8,216 nucleotides of DNA from Synergistota bacterium (GTDB lineage: Bacteria; Synergistota; JAGHAJ01), in assembly GCA_021161545.1 (NCBI GenBank), contig JAGHAJ010000288.1, positions 1-8,216 on the forward strand, read 5' to 3'. Position numbers and translations under genes: made by a program. The notes beneath the pieces are model-generated. The model searched no databases. It was not told the DNA's origin and saw only the letters and a list, made by a program, of their open reading frames with translations. Position 1 is the stretch's first letter, and each line of letters begins with the position of its first letter. Positions 5,864 through 8,216 of the stretch are shown here, one piece after another.

Positions 5864-6549
5864 TTCTCAGACTTAAAGAGCTTTTTTACAGCTAACCTGA
5901 GTGCAGTAAAGGAGAGAAATTCTTTTTGTCCCGAGACAGTTCCCCTGAATGAGGCTATCGCATATCTGCTGTATGTGAGCTTATCGCCGTGATAGTAAGC
6001 TATACCTATTGCAGAGATACCCTGTCTGAGATTAAATATAGCAGGTATAATCAGGTCTGGCTTGGAAAGGTCCACAGGAAAAGCGGCAAGGAGTGTCGGG
6101 ACAAAAATAATGCCATGCCTGTAAACAACGAGTTTCACCACATCTGCATCAAGGCGTTCTGCAACCTGACCGATATCCTTAGATGCCATAGGCAGAAGAA
6201 AACTTGCATTTCTTGGCTTAAAGTGGAATGGCCTTTTAATAGTATATTCTATGCTCTCCTTACTGTACCCCAATGACCACAACTCTTCTGCAAGTTTCTG
6301 TGGATTATTTGCATTGCTCTTTATCTCCCTGATGAGTTTCATATCCTTTAACACGGAAACAACTTCATCCATGGGAAGTACTATCTTACCCTGTTTAGAA
6401 AACTCAGCAGATACCAGATAATAAAAGTCATTCAGCAGCTGAGATTCCAGTGGTATTCCATACGGCGGCAAGATTGCAATTCTATCACCTGCATGAGTAA
6501 CCCCACCCATAACCAACACTAAAAGCAACACCCATAGCGCCCTTTTCAT
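5860..6549 (-). CDS. Exported protein of unknown function at the head of the T2SS gene run
   Basis: The 229 residues start with a clear signal peptide (MKRALWVLLLVLVMGGVTHA, cut likely after A20). There is no lipobox cysteine and no other membrane segment, so a periplasmic or outer-membrane-associated location is expected. I do not recognise the family. The mature start DRIAILPP, an early helix (LLNDFYYLVSAEF), and AERLDADVVKLVVY (130-143) resemble the alpha/beta layout of TolB N-terminal, CsgG or LpoB-type domains, in which a strand 'aDvVv' follows a helix. That is only a fold-level guess. A Pro-rich, hydrophobic stretch IIFVPTLLAAFPVDLSKPDLIIPAIF (147-172) may be an insertion. No cysteine is present. 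The gene starts 15 nt after cysS with AGGAGGG 8 nt upstream, and its stop overlaps gspI as ATGA. A role in T2SS assembly or substrate handling is inferred from context only. Confidence 0.85.
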   Translation of the reverse strand: MKRALWVLLLVLVMGGVTHAGDRIAILPPYGIPLESQLLNDFYYLVSAEFSKQGKIVLPMDEVVSVLKDMKLIREIKSNANNPQKLAEELWSLGYSKESIEYTIKRPFHFKPRNASFLLPMASKDIGQVAERLDADVVKLVVYRHGIIFVPTLLAAFPVDLSKPDLIIPAIFNLRQGISAIGIAYYHGDKLTYSRYAIASFRGTVSGQKEFLSFTALRLAVKKLFKSEK

Positions 6550-6564
6550 CCATGCATCCCTCCT

Positions 6565-7977
6565 CTACACAACTTTCCACCTCGTGCCAAACTTTGTATC
6601 TTCTAAAACGACACCCATCTCTCTCAACCTCTCTCTTATCTCATCTGCAACCTCCCAGTTCTTATTCTTTCTCGCTTCCTCCCTTTCTCTTATGAGCCTT
6701 TCTATTTCCTGCACATCAAGGTCTTTGGATTTCGACTTCTCTTCAAAGATTCCCAAAACCGTATTTACAGAGAGAAGGGCTTCCCTCAACTTCTGTAAGA
6801 CCGTCTTCTTCGGATTACTCGAAAGGTAAGGACCAAGTTCCCTAATAGTACTGAAAACAGCAGCAACTGCCTTAGGCGTATTGAAATCGTCATCCATTGC
6901 CGAAGAGAACTCGTTAAGTAGGGTATCAGCAAGTTCAAGACTGGTAAAGTCCTCTTTACTCCTTGGCTCTACCATTATATCTCTTGATAACATATCTTCT
7001 ATATTGTAAAAGAAATTCTGCAATCTCTGTAAGCTTGATTCCACAGAACGAAGGAGTTCATCGGAGAAGTTAATCGGGCTTCTATAGTGTGCAGATAGCA
7101 TGAAGAGCCTTATAGCCATAGGTCGATACCTCTTAAGTGCTTCCCTCGCTGTGAGGAAGTTCCCCAGAGATTTCGACATCTTCTCTTGATCTATCAAAAG
7201 ATAAGCGTTGTGCAGCCAGTAATTGACAAATTTTCTTCCCGTAGCAGCTTCTGACTGAGCTATCTCATTCTCATGGTGGGGAAATATCAAGTCAGACCCA
7301 CCGCAGTGAATGTCAAAAGGCACCCCAAGATATTTCATCGACATTGCTGAACACTCTATGTGCCAACCCGGCCTTCCCCTTCCCCATGGACTGTCCCAGA
7401 ACGGCTCTCCCTCCTTTGTCGCCTTCCAGAGAGCAAAGTCCAGAGGACTCTTCTTACGTGTATCTACCTCTATTCTTGCACCAGACTGCAACTGCTCTAT
7501 AGATTGCCCAGAAAGCCTGCCATAACCATCAAATTTCATAACATCATAATATACATCCCCATCAACAACATAAGCAAATCCTTTATCCATAAGCACCTGA
7601 ATGAGATTTACTATCTCACCTATATGCTCGGTAGCACGTGGATATACAGATGCTCTCTTTATGCCAAGCGCATCCGCATCCTCAAAGTATGCCTTTATAT
7701 AGCGCTCCGCTACCTCGTTCGTGCTCACACCAAGCTCCCTCGCACGATTTATTATCTTGTCATCTACATCGGTAAAGTTCTCCACGTAGGTAACATCAAA
7801 TCCCTTGAACTCGAAGTACCTTCTAAAGACATCAAAGACAATAAAGGGTCTTGCATTGCCTATATGAAAGTAATTGTACACAGTGGGACCACATACATAC
7901 ATACCAACCTTACCGCTACTAACGGGTATAAACTCTTCTTTTCTTCTATTCAGCGTGTTAAATAGATAAATAGCCAT
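6565..7977 (-). CDS. cysS: Cysteinyl-tRNA synthetase
   Basis: This cytoplasmic class I aminoacyl-tRNA synthetase charges tRNA-Cys with cysteine using ATP. The 470 residues match the bacterial norm. The class I signature HIGN is at 38-41 and the KMSKS loop at 266-270. The zinc-binding residues that select cysteine thiolate are all present: C29, C209, H234 and E238, set in GMYVCGPTVYN, GWHIECSAM and FPHHENEIAQ. The catalytic Rossmann core covers about 20-300. A helical DALR-type region with MDDDFNTPKA (361-370) follows, and the tRNA-binding tail ends EDTKFGTRWK. The ATG at 7977 is followed directly by AIYLFNTL, the standard CysS beginning, and AGGGAGAG ends about 7-9 nt upstream. It is the first gene after the predicted promoter, and the next gene begins 15 nt past its stop, so it probably shares its transcript with the T2SS genes. 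Confidence 0.98.
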   Translation of the reverse strand: MAIYLFNTLNRRKEEFIPVSSGKVGMYVCGPTVYNYFHIGNARPFIVFDVFRRYFEFKGFDVTYVENFTDVDDKIINRARELGVSTNEVAERYIKAYFEDADALGIKRASVYPRATEHIGEIVNLIQVLMDKGFAYVVDGDVYYDVMKFDGYGRLSGQSIEQLQSGARIEVDTRKKSPLDFALWKATKEGEPFWDSPWGRGRPGWHIECSAMSMKYLGVPFDIHCGGSDLIFPHHENEIAQSEAATGRKFVNYWLHNAYLLIDQEKMSKSLGNFLTAREALKRYRPMAIRLFMLSAHYRSPINFSDELLRSVESSLQRLQNFFYNIEDMLSRDIMVEPRSKEDFTSLELADTLLNEFSSAMDDDFNTPKAVAAVFSTIRELGPYLSSNPKKTVLQKLREALLSVNTVLGIFEEKSKSKDLDVQEIERLIREREEARKNKNWEVADEIRERLREMGVVLEDTKFGTRWKVV

Positions 7978-8007
7978 TGCATCACTCTCCCTGAAATGTG
8001 CACTGTT

Positions 8008-8036
8008 ATTTTACTTTATACAATCTATCAAATCAA
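8008..8036 (-). promoter_or_regulatory. Predicted sigma-70-type promoter upstream of cysS
   Basis: The minus strand carries TTGATT (8036-8031), a 17-nt spacer and TAAAAT (8013-8008), matching the -35 and -10 consensus at four and five of six positions. TATAAA at 8020-8015 is an alternative -10. The -35 box overlaps the end of the micro-ORF upstream. Transcription would start near 8001, giving a leader of about 24 nt before cysS. No T-box or other riboswitch fits in so short a leader. This is pattern matching only. Confidence 0.5.
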
Positions 8037-8156
8037 CCTCTGAAAGAACCTATTGCTATACCTTCTCCAAGGATTGTTGTTAACGTCAACCAAAAAGTTT
8101 ACCACCATGATAACTAAAAACTTTACCACCCCTGCCAAAGATATAAATGACTTCAT
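8028..8156 (-). CDS. Possible small membrane protein of 42 residues
   Basis: An ATG at 8156 opens a 42-codon frame ending in TGA at 8028. Residues 3-23 are mostly hydrophobic (FISLAGVVKFLVIMVVNFLV) and are followed by a basic, aromatic tail (NPWRRYSNRFFQRLI), a layout seen in small bitopic membrane proteins. The ATG overlaps the stop of the preceding frame as ATGA, the same junction used in the T2SS genes, which is the main support for it being real. Against it, the ribosome binding site is weak, the hydrophobic part comes largely from a 24-nt DNA repeat, and I recognise no family. Another overlapping frame (8211-8086, 41 codons) is also open here. It may be chance. Confidence 0.35.
   Translation of the reverse strand: MKSFISLAGVVKFLVIMVVNFLVDVNNNPWRRYSNRFFQRLI
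8088..8130 (-). repeat. Two-copy 24-nt tandem repeat, imperfect
   Basis: Two 19-nt stretches, 8088-8106 and 8112-8130, match at 17 of 19 positions and are offset by 24 nt (eight codons). On the minus strand each reads GGTGGTAAA then G/C, TTTTT, A/G and GTT. In the micro-ORF frame they encode GVVKFLVI and MVVNFLVD. The repeat could be a duplication within a short coding frame or a pair of protein-binding sites upstream of the cysS promoter. Confidence 0.6.
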
Positions 8157-8216
8157 TTTTTCGTAATTTCTCTTCTCCAGGTACTCTCTTTGAATCTATA
8201 CGATTCTCCATTGAAC
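8153..8216 (-). CDS. C-terminal end of an unidentified gene (cut by the window edge)
   Basis: One frame enters from the right edge and ends in TGA at 8155-8153 after 20 residues (FNGESYRFKE...ITKK). The NGESYRF stretch faintly recalls the SYRL ending of DnaC/IstB-type ATP-binding proteins, but twenty residues cannot identify a family. Its stop overlaps the ATG of the micro-ORF by 4 nt. It could equally be noncoding, as two other frames are also open at the edge. Confidence 0.3.
   Translation of the reverse strand, partial: FNGESYRFKESTWRREITKK

Noticed and set aside
7360-7965. Long open frame of 201 residues on the plus strand
   Set aside because: It lies entirely antisense to cysS, whose catalytic motifs are intact. 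The translation shows no domain, and the frame is explained by cysS codon bias.
7978-8027. T-box or other riboswitch before cysS
   Set aside because: The predicted leader is about 24 nt, the T-box core sequence is absent, and no terminator-antiterminator pair is visible.
8082-8096. Imperfect palindrome around GTTAAC as a possible operator
   Set aside because: Only the central six bases pair perfectly and the arms break quickly, as expected by chance in AT-rich DNA.
8086-8211. Alternative 41-residue minus-strand frame beginning at ATG 8211
   Set aside because: It is polar and glycine-rich because of the DNA repeat, overlaps the micro-ORF in another frame and lacks a recognisable ribosome binding site in the visible sequence. 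It cannot be excluded but is less supported.

Overview
The window holds one long, tightly packed gene run, all on the minus strand, so it reads from high to low coordinates. It begins with the end of an unidentified gene and a possible micro-ORF (8216-8028). A short promoter-bearing gap leads to cysS, which encodes cysteinyl-tRNA synthetase. Then come an exported protein of unknown function and eight genes of a type II secretion system (T2SS) in the order gspI, J, K, L, M, N, C, D. gspD runs off the left edge of the window. No tRNA, rRNA, CRISPR array or clear insertion sequence was seen, and no intrinsic terminator interrupts the run.

The organism must be a diderm (Gram-negative type) bacterium, because GspC, GspD and GspN serve an inner-to-outer-membrane machine. 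Arginine is written mostly with AGA/AGG, isoleucine often with ATA, several proteins are almost free of cysteine, and intergenic space is close to zero. These traits are common in thermophilic diderm lineages (for example Thermodesulfobacteriota, Aquificota, Nitrospirota or Thermosulfidibacter-like groups). This is an inference, and the phylum cannot be fixed from the window.

The T2SS genes cooperate as follows. GspI, GspJ and GspK are minor pseudopilins that form the tip of the periplasmic pseudopilus. GspL and GspM form the inner-membrane assembly platform. GspC is the periplasmic connector to the outer-membrane secretin GspD. GspN is an accessory bitopic protein. The ATPase (GspE), platform protein (GspF), major pseudopilin (GspG), GspH and prepilin peptidase (GspO) are not in the window and probably lie to the left or elsewhere. 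The order I-J-K-L-M-N-C-D is a rearrangement of the textbook C-D-...-M-N order.

Adjacent genes are joined by short overlaps (ATGA, TTGA, TAATG) or by gaps of 3-18 nt, and two genes (gspJ, gspN) start with TTG. Translational coupling is therefore likely throughout.

The main oddities are an exported protein of unknown role coupled to gspI, a GspI-like pseudopilin without Glu5, Ala rather than Gly at the prepilin cleavage site of GspJ and GspK, and a 24-nt tandem repeat in the leader region before cysS. No wholly new system is evident. The uncharacterised exported protein is the best candidate for something undescribed.
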